DNA from: Oscheius sp. JU75
Lineage: Eukaryota > Nematoda > Chromadorea > Rhabditida > Rhabditidae
Assembly: GCA_037178855.1 (NCBI GenBank)
Contig: JASJZC010000005.1
Span: 5,022,001-5,086,000 of the forward strand
Length of the DNA: 64,000 nucleotides
Direction of reading: 5' to 3'
Each line of letters opens with the position of its first letter. Positions within the stretch are counted from its first letter, which is position 1. The notes below the pieces were generated by a model that was given only the letters and a program-made list of their open reading frames with translations, had not been told where the DNA came from and did not search any database. A program made the translations under genes and the position numbers. Of the stretch, positions 1 to 11,458 are shown piece by piece.

Positions 1-218
1 TCGAAGGTTTCTTTCGTCGTTACAATCTCCATATCCCTTTCAGAGTCATACAAAACCGTCTTCTTCTACTGATTGTAGCTGTATTTATGATGTTCTCACT
101 ACTTTTCTTAATCTATCGCTCACTTTCGCACTAGTCATCCCCGGTTTTATACAAGAAGACGCCAAAATAATTTATTCTTTTTACACAATATCTGTACAGA
201 TTCGAATGAACCTATTCT

Positions 219-1727
219 TCATACCGTGGTCACCGAAAGCAATCCGTGTTTACCCGTCGAGCCAGTGTTTCGTTGACTCAGAACCTAAGACTCAGTTCGA
301 TATGCGCACTACAAAACATACCTCTTGAGTGGTAACAAACCCGTCCAATAGCATCTGTGTCGTTTTCCTTTGCATCTTCTTGTTCGACAAATCGACTATC
401 GTCTGAAAAAAAACTTTCGAAGGGATTAAAGCGGCGAACCGTGTCGACCAACTTTGCCTCTTGCACTTTCTGCTGGAACTTTTCTTTACGTTGACGCTCC
501 TTTTCCAGATGTTCCTTTCTCTCTTCTCTGGAGGCGAAATGACCCAGCTTAATTTCATATTGTCTTATTGGGTTCAAGGGGACATACTTTTAGTTCGCTC
601 ATAGCATCATCATCCGTGCTCAAACCTGTTCTTTCTCTCAACAATTGGGCCTCCCTTTTCTTCAAAATCTGACTTCGAATTGGTCTCTTGACCACATAAC
701 GTGTCCCATCGCATCTTCTCTTGATTTTCCATTTGTACTGGGCAACTTCTTCTTTCTTCTCAATCTGTGTTCCAGTCGAAGTCCCCGGCCGTTCTTCTTC
801 ACTCAATTCTTCCTCCAGCTCCTCTACAGGTTTGTCAAACATGTAAAGTTTCTCACGGGGCCTAAGGCCTCTGAAATATAGGTTGGATTATTACAAAGGA
901 GAGACCTCACCTCGGCATGAAAAACTCTTCGGAAGTTTGGATCATATCAGCCTTTCGTGTCTTGTTTTCGTCCTTCAACACAATAGAATAGGCAGGTGTC
1001 CGAAATCTTCTGGCGTAGATCTCTTTCGTGGGAGATATTCTACTCGACTTTTTCAGATGAACTCCTTTCGGTCTGGTAGGAACATTATTACTGGTCACAT
1101 TCAGAAGATTCATAGGTATTTCTGAACGGGACATTTTTAGATTGAAGATAGAACTCACTGATATCAACTACTCGAGGTTCTTCTGGAACAACTCGACGCT
1201 TGATCGTGGGAGAAGGAAGAGGCATGGCTCGATGAAGACCCCGAGGTGATCGAGTCGAATACCCATTGTTGTAGAAATCATGGGGACTGAAGATATTTTT
1301 GGTTTGGTACTACATCTGTCCGAAAAAAAAGAACGAGAAGCAAAATCTACCTTAAGTTATCTTCGGGAGTGACCGAGTTGCTGCGACAACTCTCTCCTCC
1401 AGTATTGTAAGCACTTGACGTGTCCGGATTGACAAGGACCATGTTACTCTGGAAGAAGTATATAATTTGGAGGAATGTCAATGCCCTGAGTGATTGATCA
1501 GTTGTTCTGCGACGCGCCCAGGTTGCGAACGAGGTTTGTCGCTTGACAAATGGGTCCATTCCAAGTGGATGGATGTCTCTCACCTGGGCCAGGCTGTTTT
1601 CTACTGTCAAATGAGCTTGAATCAGTCGGTCACATTCCAGACGAAGATTCTGCATTTCCGCATGGAGAGAAGCAAGTTTGCAGTCGAGAGAGGGTTCACC
1701 TCCTCCGTGGAATGGATTAACATTCAT
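219..1727 (-). CDS. PDZRN3/PDZRN4-like C-terminal protein (no RING or PDZ)
   Basis: Seven exons join in one frame: 1727-1351, 1286-1159, 1121-911, 870-588, 547-440, 402-322 and 284-219. They total 1254 nt, or 417 aa. The product matches the C-terminal half of vertebrate PDZRN3/4 (LNX3-type PDZ-RING proteins). Family landmarks are TSSAYNTGGESCRS near residue 108, GTRYVVKRPIRSQILKKR, then LLRERTGLSTDDDAMSELK followed by REERKEHLEKERQ, and a C-terminal SVTTV, a class I PDZ ligand as in the family. The family normally carries an N-terminal RING and two PDZ domains; none is visible upstream to about 2.1 kb. I chose the ATG at 1727 because it directly follows a ttcag acceptor, which could be a trans-splice site. 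An upstream exon from the open stretch near 1.8-2.1 kb is possible but shows no family similarity. A scaffold role is inferred from the family only. Confidence 0.85.
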
Positions 1728-3623
1728 CTGAACACGGAAGAAATTGTGGAAAGGTAGCACGAGAGTGAAAATTAGAAAAGTATCAAATTGCGGTGCGAAT
1801 TCCGGCAGTTACACAATCAGAGAGGGAGAGGGGAGAAGTCCGAGGAACAGCTGGCTGAGTAGAGATCAGAGACAACACAGATTCTTTTAGAAGTGAGCTT
1901 TCAGAATAGGCAATTTGTCGAGGAAGACACTCAAATTTGCATTCATATTTCATCGGAGATGATGTACGCTTCCAGCTGTCAACCCTTTTTACCCCAAGAG
2001 CGTTTGCGCTAAGACTAATTAAACCTGTACTACTCATTAATTTGTGGTTTACGAGCACGCGAAGAAGGAGAGCCAATTAGTTACAATGGTGAATCCTGGG
2101 ATAATGTCCTTCTGTCACAGCTGTCAACTGCTTGTCTACAAACAAGTCTTAGTGGGAATGGTGAGACAACTATAAAAGTTGGGACAGTTGTTGAGAGCGG
2201 CCCTTTATTTTTTGGACTGCTGAAATGCGGAAGGGGAATAATGCGCCACGAGAGGTCAAGAGGGAATTATCCCCTAGGAGCTATAGTGCCGCAATTCTCT
2301 CTTTGAAAGTACTTTTCAGTGGAAAGAGAGACTTTAGCAAAGAATAATTATGGCCAGGGATGAGAGCAGTTACAAAAACGAGGTCGGGGATATGATGTGT
2401 CCTGGATGTTGCACACGTGTGGGATTCCCGCAGAGCGGATGAAGAAATGTGTCCTCGCTAGTGCCATCTGGACACTGGGATGACTGGCAATAGCCAAGCG
2501 GGGCTGGGATTAGGGCTCGTCGTCTAATTGGCACAATTAGACACGCCACGATTCCGGGACCGAGAGAGGAAAAACAAGGTGAGCAGAGGTAAGATGAAAA
2601 ACATCATAAAGAGTGGATCTGGGGAGGACAACAAGAATTTTTTGAGTTGGACAGGATGGAGAGAAACATGTGCTGAGACAAGTGGATCGAGCAGGGTGTG
2701 GAACACTCCAAACAACCCACTTGACTCTCTTCATTTTTCTCATTTTTGTGATATAGACGAGCGCAGTATTTCGTAGACTACGACTGGGGTGTCAGCCACT
2801 AGCTCCATCAATCCTGGCACGGATAACAAAGTTCCTGGACAGGTGTTGCGCTAAAGGTTCTATTGGGGGAAAGAGCATGGATTGTAACGATTAGACCTGA
2901 TCGGAGCTGTGAAAGACATCATACACACGTTAAACTATGCCGGGCAAATATTGAATCCGAGCGGAGCTCTCTGATCTCGGCTAGAGAGATTTATTGGATT
3001 GCTCGATGTTGCTTGAGAGATCAAACAGATCTGTTTCTACCAGGCTCGTGGCTCATCTACTTTGGACTACAGATATCGGCTCAACTAATTTGGCAACTTT
3101 CAGTGCTAGGCTTATGCAACCTTTACAAGCTAACAATATAGCGAGCACACCGAGAATCCAAAAGTTTCAGAACTTCGACTCTTTCCTGATTGCATTTTGA
3201 ATAAAGAGTCAAGTCGAAGAAAGTTTACGATTAGCTACACAAGTTTGGCTGATGCCCTGTTGGGGCTCGTAACAGGTAGACGTTGCTCCAGTCGAGCTAC
3301 CCTGTCAGGGGAAACGTCCTCCCAGAGACGCATCTCCCAAACTGACCTGACTCGCAAACAATTAGTGTGCGTACAAAGTCATTGGCAATAGTTAGCAATT
3401 AAAGCTTTAGACAGACAGAGACACGAGGACAATTTTAAATGGATGGAGTTCACTTCTAACTCAACATCGCCAATGTGTCTGCCAAAAAAGTAGGTTAGTT
3501 TATCTCCACAAGTAGTACAACGATACATTCAGAGCAAAAGTCAAGGAAGAGGAGACTCTGCAGAAGGAAGAAGAAGTCATCATCTCGTCCAAGGTGCACC
3601 TCATGTCGAAGAAGACAAGTTAG
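1728..3623. other. Intergenic, no gene recognised
   Basis: Short open frames on both strands (the longest about 97 codons on the minus strand at 1783-2076) show no recognisable family or splice-consistent continuation. The 5' region of the PDZRN-like gene lies at its left end. I see no RNA gene or repeat of note. Confidence 0.5.
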
Positions 3624-4348
3624 GGAAGTCCTCATAAGAAGGATGTATCGATGAATTCTACCAAGTCGTTGAAGATGATCCGATCGAACAAGGAGGCTGC
3701 GAAGAAAGGAGACGAATGGATTCGTCATTTTCTCGACAGCGGAGTGAAGAGGACGGTACAGGACCTTTGGAACTTGGCTATTTGGAAGCCAGAGGGAGTG
3801 ACGACTGAAGCCTACGAAGGAGAAGGCCAGATACAAGGACATCTCCTGTCAGGACGAAAAACAAGTCATCCTCAAATTCTCTGGTCTCTCATCCGAATTC
3901 TTTCAACTGGTTCCAAAAGAATATCTTCTCAGATCCATGCTAACTACGTGGCCCTCCGAAGAACGAGAAGGCAATCTCATCGCAGTTATTCGTCCAAGCA
4001 CATCGCCCATCGTCGTCCACTACAGTGCTGGGTTAGTCTTTCTCATTTGCCGATTACACGAAGCCATTTAGAATTGGACGCACAGGCACTGTCGTGGCCA
4101 TCGCCTACGTGCAGGAGAGCATGCAGAGTGGAGAGTGCTGTATGGCGATGAACGAATTGCTGAAGATGATTCGAAGACAGCGACCCTGTTCGATCCAGAA
4201 CGAAATGCAATACATCTATCTGCATCGTGTCCTTCTGGCCTATCTCCTCGAGAGACACAAGGAACGCTTTGGAAGTCTGCTAGCTGATCCGGAGTTCCGT
4301 GCCAAATGGAAGCAGTGGTGTATCGACTACGTCAGGATAATAGTATAA
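3624..4348 (+). pseudogene. Degenerate protein-tyrosine-phosphatase domain
   Basis: Segments match the nematode receptor-type PTP domain in order: an N-terminal helix region (DEWIRHFLDSGVKRT, about 3699-3755), ARYKDISCQDEKQVIL (about 3823-3870), a signature-loop region, and the Q-loop end (MIRRQRPCSIQNEMQY, about 4168-4215). The signature HCSAGIGRTG reads HYSAGIGRTG here, split by an intron at 4033-4070, so the catalytic Cys is Tyr (codon 4021-4023). The stretch that should carry the substrate loop and WPD loop between residues KFSG and IVVHYSAG is much shortened. The frame also changes near 3805-3815. This could be a one-base frameshift or a 58-nt intron with a poor acceptor. The upstream exons are unclear. 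It is either a pseudogene or a catalytically dead phosphatase-like protein. Stop at 4346-4348. Confidence 0.6.
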
Positions 4349-5657
4349 AAGAACACGGAGAAAGCATAAAAATCCCGAATAAGGTCGCAAAATTAATGTG
4401 CTCGAATGCTTCTACTTTCTTGTATCTCTTTAGAACCAAATTGAAACTGTTGCAGATCTCAGTACTGAGGTCGCACCTGCTTTGTTCTAATATTAACTGC
4501 ATAACTCGGCAGGTATCAATAGCAGGTCAGACTAGACAGCTCCAGAAATATCCAAAAAAATGGACACTTTATCATGTTTAAATCGCGCTAGAAAGAGGTT
4601 ACGAAAAGAACGCTCGAAGATGACGAATCAGCCCGGAAGTACATGAGCCGTGTGCAGACTACGCTCACTGATTATTCTCTCCCACCATCCGGCGTCTTGT
4701 TTTCTCCCTCAGACCCCAGAACGTTTTCTGTCTTTTATTACCACCTTTTCTTCCTCACCACAAACCACGGATTCGTTCAGTTTACTCCTTGAGAGACTCT
4801 CTGTCAGAACACAAAACACACCGAACTCTCCGCGAAATAGATTTTCAGACATCGCAATTCTTATTCGTGCCATAGAGAACAATCCTAATCAGCTTGCACA
4901 CTTTTTGTTATTTCCATCATTTCAGTCCTTGTTTTCGGGAACAAATTCTGTTCTCTCAACCCAAAATACATAATTTGTACCGCGGATTCTATCATCTCTC
5001 GAGAGTAGGTGTCCCTTGGAAAATCTCTCTCCCCCTGCCTGGTCAATACTTTGTCTACTTACTCTCTAATCTGTTTCGATGGTGTCTTTCCGTGTGAACA
5101 AGAAGCTGGTATCAGGGCAGCATCCCTTCTTTTGTTTGTAAGAGGCATCTGAACTGGGTAGTTATGCCAAGCTTTGATCTCTTTTCAACAATCCATCAAG
5201 TTCATAGCTCAGGCTCGTTTATCGGTCGAGCTAAACAAAGATACAGGAGAATGTCCTCCGTTTCTTTTCGTACATATTCCGAATCTGTAACTGCAATGTA
5301 GAAATCCATTCGTCGGTTTCTCTTAAACTCTTCTAGATGCTCCGAACGAATGGAGTAGTCTGTAGTTCGAAATTCGTTCATATCTGAAACTGAGCTGTTT
5401 CTTTGTTACGGCTGTCATTTACCAAATTCTGTTTGCCCAGTTTTTCTCCAGGTGAGAGTTCGTCTAACAGCCCTTCCGAAGCGTAACTCCCGAAATGAGA
5501 GCACATGTTCTGTTCTCTGCGGATACGGGACTTGTTCTCATCGGGTACGGAAAGTATTTTGTGCCCTTTCGACGTCTCCCAGTCACACCCTTGTTTCGCT
5601 GTTCAGTATTCCTTCTAACTAACCCCTTCTACTATTCAGTCTGTCAACTTTAGGGAG
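4349..5657. other. Intergenic, pyrimidine-rich
   Basis: This stretch has no supported gene. Most of it is C/T-rich on the plus strand, typical of leader or promoter sequence before the receptor gene that starts at 5658. A ctttag site at 5647-5652, directly before that gene's ATG, could be a spliced-leader acceptor. Confidence 0.4.
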
Positions 5658-7029
5658 ATGGTTGAGAGAAAAGATGAAGAGTCGGAAGAGGCCTTCCTTC
5701 TGCCGGATATCATTCGAGAAGAGACCCGATTTGTGAGTTACTTCTTTTTTTTAAGCAATTAGAAAACGTTCAGATGGCGACACTTTTCGGATACAGACAG
5801 GCAATAAATCTTCGATTCATCACAGGATTCCGAGAGATTCTGAGAAATTTCGACATTCTCGAAATGTAAGCGGTCGATCAAAAAGTGCATCTGTGCCGAA
5901 GCGTACATTTTGATTAGTCGCCTTCGTAGACGGCCGAAACGTCATCAGAACTGGCAGATTAAGCTCATGTGATAGCGATAATTGAAGCCTTCCAGATATT
6001 GCGACGCCCCGACTGAAAGTTGTCAGAATTACGATCAATGTACCGTGGACTTATCAATTCAAGAGGCATTACAGTATCCGAGAAGGGTGTCAGGAATGGA
6101 AGCCAGAACCCCGGTAAATATTTAGTGTTAATGTGACAGCATAGATCAGATTTTTGAGGAAAACAGACTATTACCTTGATAAGTTCGTGTACACAATGAA
6201 ATTTAGATGGATACGACGACGAATGTGCGTCAATTCACAATGGCAGATCTGAAACTAATGTGGTGTAGACTCGTCTCCCACTACTTTGAATGGTTGGCCG
6301 GTGTTCCCGAGGTCAAGCAATTGAACGAATTGGACAAGGTGGGTAGAATGTCCATTGGCAACTTCGGTCTAGATGCGTCTAGTTACGAAGCAATTGTGCA
6401 AAGTGATCTGTTGGACAGTGGCCTGGAGGACCTATCAGTTGGGCATCAGAGAAGGATTGACATTCGGATGTGGTCTTCTGTGGATTCCTAAAAAATGTGC
6501 TGACCCAACGTTGGTTTGATTTTTGACGGCTATTCGTTGCCTTATTGCAGTATAAGAAACTACGTCTCGAATCTGGCATCTGTTCTCCAAAACCTGCTTG
6601 TTAGCAAAATCAGAGACCTGAGGTTGACCCGGAATGAATATCTTCTAGTCAAACTGGCTACCTTGTTCTCGAACAGTGAGCCTGTTCTCAAGTCAATTGA
6701 AGAGGTGATTTCAGCTGGAAGCATAGCTCTGTCGGACCAAGGACATGAGGCTTGTTGTTCTGCTTTGAACAAGTACACTACAGCTCTTGTCGAGGAAGTA
6801 ATCGAAACGAGAAGCGATCTGACAACGGAACAAATTCAGAGGAGGTTAACTACTATGCTCAGCGTGCTCCCCAATATGGAGGTTGTTTTAATTCATTGCA
6901 CTCTCAGTAGGAGAAATTCAGACAGTGAGTGAGGTAGATGACCGGCATTTGATGGAATTGACCATGAACAACAACGGGAACATGCAAGGCAGACTGACCA
7001 ACGAGATCCACGTTCATTCTCACATCTAA
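5658..7029 (+). CDS. Nuclear receptor ligand-binding domain, no DBD seen
   Basis: Exon 1 starts MVERKDEESEEAF, just after a ctttag site. Exon 2 starts MATLFGYRQ. Exon 3 (from about 6000) carries LSIQEALQYPRRVSG, the hinge/helix-1 type sequence of nematode supplementary nuclear receptors. Exon 4 (from 6208) carries FTMADLKLMWCRLVSHYFEW and PEVKQLNELDK, the helix 3-5 signature region. The last long exon (about 6551-6880) has LRLTRNEYLLVKLATLF and later ALNKYTTALVEEVIE, like helices 8-10, and a terminal exon ends at TAA 7027-7029. The junction around 6470-6551 is unresolved; several donors give a workable phase. No CxxC or GCKxFF zinc-finger exon is visible between 4349 and 5657, so the protein appears to be LBD-only. 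Ligand and target are unknown. Confidence 0.7.
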
Positions 7030-7034
7030 TCGAA

Positions 7035-7037
<3 letters not shown>

Positions 7038-7077
<40 letters not shown>
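7038..7077. repeat. (CT)20 microsatellite
   Basis: Forty bases of uninterrupted CT lie 8 bp after the stop codon of the nuclear-receptor gene, probably within its 3' UTR. Confidence 0.95.
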
Positions 7078-7082
<5 letters not shown>

Positions 7083-8461
7083 TAAATCAGTCGGGACCCC
7101 CTTCAACGACACGTGTCTTAAACTGCTCTTCGATTGCTACTCCACTGGTCTCATTGATCTTTTACGTTTTGTACACTTTGTATTTAATGAACCCGTGTAA
7201 GCTCTTCAAGCAATTTCAACTCTTGGACCCTATTGAGCTTTCACTAAAAGCTGACAGGGAGGTGGCTAACGAACGAAGATCATTTGTGTTGTTACAACTA
7301 TGATTGATGACTTTGCACTCTCTGGAACTTTTTTTTCTGCCCAGTAGCTCGGTTTCCAAACTAGTTGAAGCATATAGGAACTAACAGAGAGTTTTAAAGT
7401 TTCTTTCCGCAGATCATTTTTCGATCTCGGTGTCAGTCCTGCCGCACTTTTCTTTTGGAGCCCTGCCCCCGTTCTCACATTACTGCTGTTCCAAAATTCC
7501 TCCGAAAACTTAGAAAGAGAAGAAAGCTTTAATTACTCTTAGATCAGTAATCGAATGTTGACCAGATGAACCAGTTCGAGATTGCGTTTCGATCGCTATC
7601 TGGTCTCCAGTAACTGTCCAACCATCCTATTTTATATCCGAAACTCCCGTCAGTAAAGGTTCGACTTCTTGTCCGCCCAATTTCCCAGTCTCCTAATCGG
7701 ATTCCCTCCCGAAGGTGTCCATTGCGGCCATTTCACGCTTCTTTAAACCAGCAGTGGTCTGGCTAGTTTTGGATCTTCTTCCCCGACGCGAGACCGTTTG
7801 TGGCATACAGCCAATTCAGTTTTCTTTCCGCTATCCAGCCAGTTCTTCTTCTCGCGTCTCTTCCTAATAATGACATATCACTTGGTTCTTTTTGTGTATA
7901 ATCATGTCACAAGGAAATACATGAGTCATTATCACCCACGAACCCATTCGTCACTCACTCTATGGCCAGTGAGGATAAACTCCAACAACATTGACTTCCT
8001 ACCACGCTCGGCATCTTTTTGCCCGGCAACACCCTTTCACTCTATTATAGTTGTCGTTACATTAGCTCGTGTTCTTACTCGAGGCATAGTACGGTCCATT
8101 ATTATAGTTTATTTCTCGATATCATATTACCCTGCCTCCACTAATCTTCTGTTTTGTTCGCATAAACAAGCTCCTTTCTGTTAAAGTCTCAGTTAATTAT
8201 CGACCTTTCAAATCGGACGAGATTCCCAAGCAATCGTCTTTTCTTTCCATCAACAGATATCCGATTTCAGTCTCTCTTCTGGTGCTCTTCCTTAAATTTC
8301 ACGCCCTTTCTCAGAAGCTGTGCCAATATAATCTTTTCTTCACCGCCGTCACGCATCACAACCCACTGTTGCCCTTGATCGTTTCGCGCTGTTCGGTCCT
8401 TGCCATCAATTCTTTTTTCTTACCATTTTCAGCTGTCTATTCTTCTATTTCATTGTTTAGG
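7078..8461. other. Intergenic, leader region of 7TM gene
   Basis: No gene is supported. From about 7.7 kb the plus strand is strongly pyrimidine-rich. A 128-codon open frame at 7798-8184 has the low-complexity composition expected of C/T-rich DNA and no family match. A tgtttag site at 8454-8460, immediately before the next ATG, could be a trans-splice acceptor. Confidence 0.4.
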
Positions 8462-9843
8462 ATGGAGGGAAGTGGCGATGTGCCCGAAGATATAATAATG
8501 CATCCACATTTTGAGACGTCTTCGAACTTTACTGGGGATGAGCCATTGCTTACGGGCGATCGAACAACCGACGAAATAGCCAGCAATGTGGCGAATATCC
8601 TTACAACAGGAGGTGGGTCTATTAATTGGGATAAACAGGCGCCTTTTGGCCGAAACAAAAAAATATTTTAGCTCCTTCCGTCGTACCCTATTACCCAGCT
8701 TATATCCGAATCAGCCTTCTTTCCACCAAGTGTCTTCTGGCTCTCCTTGTGTTCACCCTTTCTTGTGCGATTCGGCGACGAGACTTTCTCAAAGCCTTTG
8801 TTTTCATTCTCCTCGTTCCGATTCTCCTTGAATGTGGCTTCGACATTTACACCGAGATACGGGCTGCCCTACAAGACGGATCAGGTAGAATGTGGGTTAA
8901 TCCGTTTGTATGAAAAAGAACTGTTCGGTTCAGAGACCAACACTACCAGTATTATATGGGAGATATACCTCAGTGGACAAGGCCTCTTCATGAGATCGAA
9001 ACGTAAAATTACTATTTAAATAAAACAAATATTATTTAGGCAATCAATCCCTATCTATGGTGAGGTTCTGACTTTCTACACGACGTACAAAATGTTCGCA
9101 AAAAACAACTGGTGGATTGCTCTGGTCGAATATAGTCTGTCGACTTGGCTCTTCTGGTCGTCTCTGTTCTCCTCAATCGGGGCATTCCAATATGCTCATA
9201 AGGCTGTTGCCCGTCCCGATGAAATCAGCTATACCCACTTCTTCCGTGGATTCGTCTATCTCCAGCTGACCGTCGTTCTTCCTCTTACTACTCTCGACGT
9301 CCTTCTTTCTGTCCTTTATACCACTCTTCCGCCTATTGTTCTCGCCATCACTTCAGTCATTCCAAGGCTTGCCGCTTGTATTGGAGCACTCTTCCTTCTC
9401 ATCCAAGTTTTAGTCGTGAGTTTGGAGAGTTGTTCAAAAATAAGATCGCTTTAGTCTCTGTTCATTTTCTGTAAAAGACACGACGACTACGTGAAAACAT
9501 CGCCCTATTCACAAGTTAGACACTCAAAGGCTCGTCTCTTCTGGTTCATTCTTTTCCAAAATATTCTCCAAGCTCTAGCTGTTCCCTACTTGGGTGAGTT
9601 TCTGTCTATTACCGAAAACATTTTCATTCAGTCTGGGCCGTCATCTCTCTCGAAGAAGACTTCTCGAAACTGTTCAACATCTCTCTCGAGATCCTTCGGC
9701 CACTAGCTCTCGAATCGTATGCCCTCCACTTCAGTTGCTCCCTACTTCGTCCCCTTGTCCTTCTTCTCTTCACCATAGTTCTTTTGCCTCCTTACCGGAA
9801 GAAGTTCCTTCGTTCGTGCTGCGGCTGCTGCAACCGAAACTAG
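8462..9843 (+). CDS. Orphan seven-transmembrane protein, paralogue of 50.3-kb gene
   Basis: Exons 8462-8612, 8672-8884, 8936-9002, 9040-9415, 9455-9593 and 9632-9843 join in phase to 1158 nt, or 385 aa. After an acidic N-terminus of about 55 residues there are seven hydrophobic spans: ISLLSTKCLLALLVFTLS; FVFILLVPILLECGF; a span in NWWIALVEYSLSTWLF; FVYLQLTVVLPLTTLDVLL; a long span ending LLIQVLVSLFIF; LFWFILFQNILQALAVPYLV; and LLRPLVLLLFTIVLLPPYRK. The C-terminus is Cys-rich (SCCGCC). The gene at 50317-52627 shares the layout, the LLECGFDIY/FLSEFFNIY motif of TM2 and the LPPYR end of TM7. I do not recognise it as a named chemoreceptor family; a receptor role is inference from topology. The TM7 exon is continuous here, which matters for the transposon-intron in the paralogue. 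Confidence 0.8.
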
Positions 9844-9939
9844 TCCTTGGATCCCCCTTGTCTGTGATACATGAATGCAGGTCAGAATATACAATTATTT
9901 GCAAAGTCGTGCCAAAGTTACACAGGGTAATAAACATTT

Positions 9940-11222
9940 TCACCATTCCGAAGGCTTGTATCGACCGTAAACGACTTGTCCTTCATGTATCCAACCCGTT
10001 TTGTTCTTGTGAATACCGGCCAAGACCCCGAATATGGGTTTCTCCTTGAAGCAATCAAGCATCGGCCCTTTGGGAGCCATTCGGTAGTCGCGAAGTGTTC
10101 GAAGCGGTTGAAGATTCTCATGTTTTTTGCCTTCCGTCGGACTGACAGTAATCAAGGGGCATCTAAACAAAGATATTCAGTCGAGGCTGTAAGAAAGTTC
10201 GACCTTCCACATGGTCGATAGCACTGTAACTCGACATCTCCAATTTTCAGTTCAGCCCAACGATCCTCGTCATAGGCCGGACACTTATCAATCACAATAA
10301 CAGGTCGCAACTGCATCTGCTCTATCTGAAACAAACGATGAATCCATGAAACGAAAGGCATACAGGTTCTGGGGCTCTCGTGTTCAGATCCGCAAGAGAG
10401 GCTTCAGTCTGGATGAGGTAAGCTCCAAAGTTGTGAAATCTAACCTGAATACAAGCGAATAGCTCAATTGATTACAAAAACTAACTCTGTCCTGTCGCTC
10501 TGGTACAGTATTGTTTTTCCAGTAGTCGGGAGTCGAGGTGACTACTCTCTCGTTATACAGAGAATCGTCGATCATAGTCAACCGGACGTTGTCCTCTTCT
10601 AGGAATTCAGACATTGCTTTTGAAATCTCTTCTCCACAGTCATAGGCGTCAATTCGACACTGGTTCCAGCTGAAGAAAAGAGCATTGTAATACTCCACCA
10701 AAAAGAATCTAACATTGTAGGTCGAATGTCGTTTCTCTTTTTCACTTCTTCTTTGTTGATCAGAATCTCTTCTTTTCCCGGAATTGTGACATGAAGAATA
10801 CCATGCTCGACCCTGGCTTCAGCCAAGACCAGCTGCGGCTTGATCTTACACGAGTAGAAGTCGCCGGTGTTTCCGTTGATCAGTTGGAACTCTCGATCTT
10901 TTGTGTCACACACTGTTGGGCCACGATAGTCACAAAAGAGCGAGAAAACCTGATACTGTGTGCTACCGTAGACAGCCGACTAACCCGTTGTCCTTTGGCT
11001 GATTTTAACGGAAAGATGTGAAGGTACTTTACGACTCCAATTGGAATATAGTCGCTTTCAACTGAAGATTGTCTCTGCCACCAACTTTTTGCGTATTTCG
11101 TCCCCTAGATAGATTTACAGTTCGATTTTGTGAATGAAACTCACATTGTACGAGAGGAAGCCGGCAGCGAGACAGCTGAGAAAGATGGTAAGTTCTTCGA
11201 GGAGAGGGTCAGAAAAGACCAT
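9940..11222 (-). CDS. MOSC-domain protein, mARC-like (copy A)
   Basis: Seven exons (11222-11145, 11104-10985, 10949-10714, 10669-10486, 10444-10364, 10325-10204, 10162-9940) give 1044 nt, or 347 aa, in one frame. The N-terminus (LTIFLSCLAAGFLSY) is a single membrane anchor. The MOSC_N barrel follows (IPIGVVKYLHIFPLKSAKG), then the MOSC domain with RPVIVIDKCPAYDEDRW, IGDVELQCYRPCGRC and FGVLAGIHK, ending HEGQVVYGRYKPSEW. The Cys of PCGRC, restored by the last splice junction, aligns with the Cys that binds the molybdenum cofactor in mARC proteins. mARC enzymes reduce N-hydroxylated compounds at the mitochondrial outer membrane with cytochrome b5 and its reductase. Two more copies lie 13-15 kb away on the other strand. 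Confidence 0.88.
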
Positions 11223-11458
11223 TCTGGTGGGATGGACGGTCGGACAATGATAAGGTGTCGATTATATTTATCTCGAGTTTACACAGTCGACCAGAAAGGG
11301 AGTGCGCGGAGATGAGACGTCATAAGACTGCGGTGTCAGTGAACTTGTCTTTGAACTTTTTCGCTTCTGAACAGTTAGTTAATTTGAGAGATTAGTTCGA
11401 CATGTTTGGATTTTTTATCTGCAGATATAGAGAGTTTTTTTTTAGTTTAGACAGTTGT

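Noticed and set aside
5495..5600. Cys-rich reading (TCSVLCGYGTCSH) resembling a nuclear-receptor zinc finger upstream of the LBD gene
   Set aside because: Spacing is wrong (C-x3-C) and no GCKxFF helix follows, so it does not support a DBD exon.
7798..8184. 128-codon plus-strand open frame
   Set aside because: Its composition follows the pyrimidine-rich leader DNA, with no domain, splice support or clean start context.
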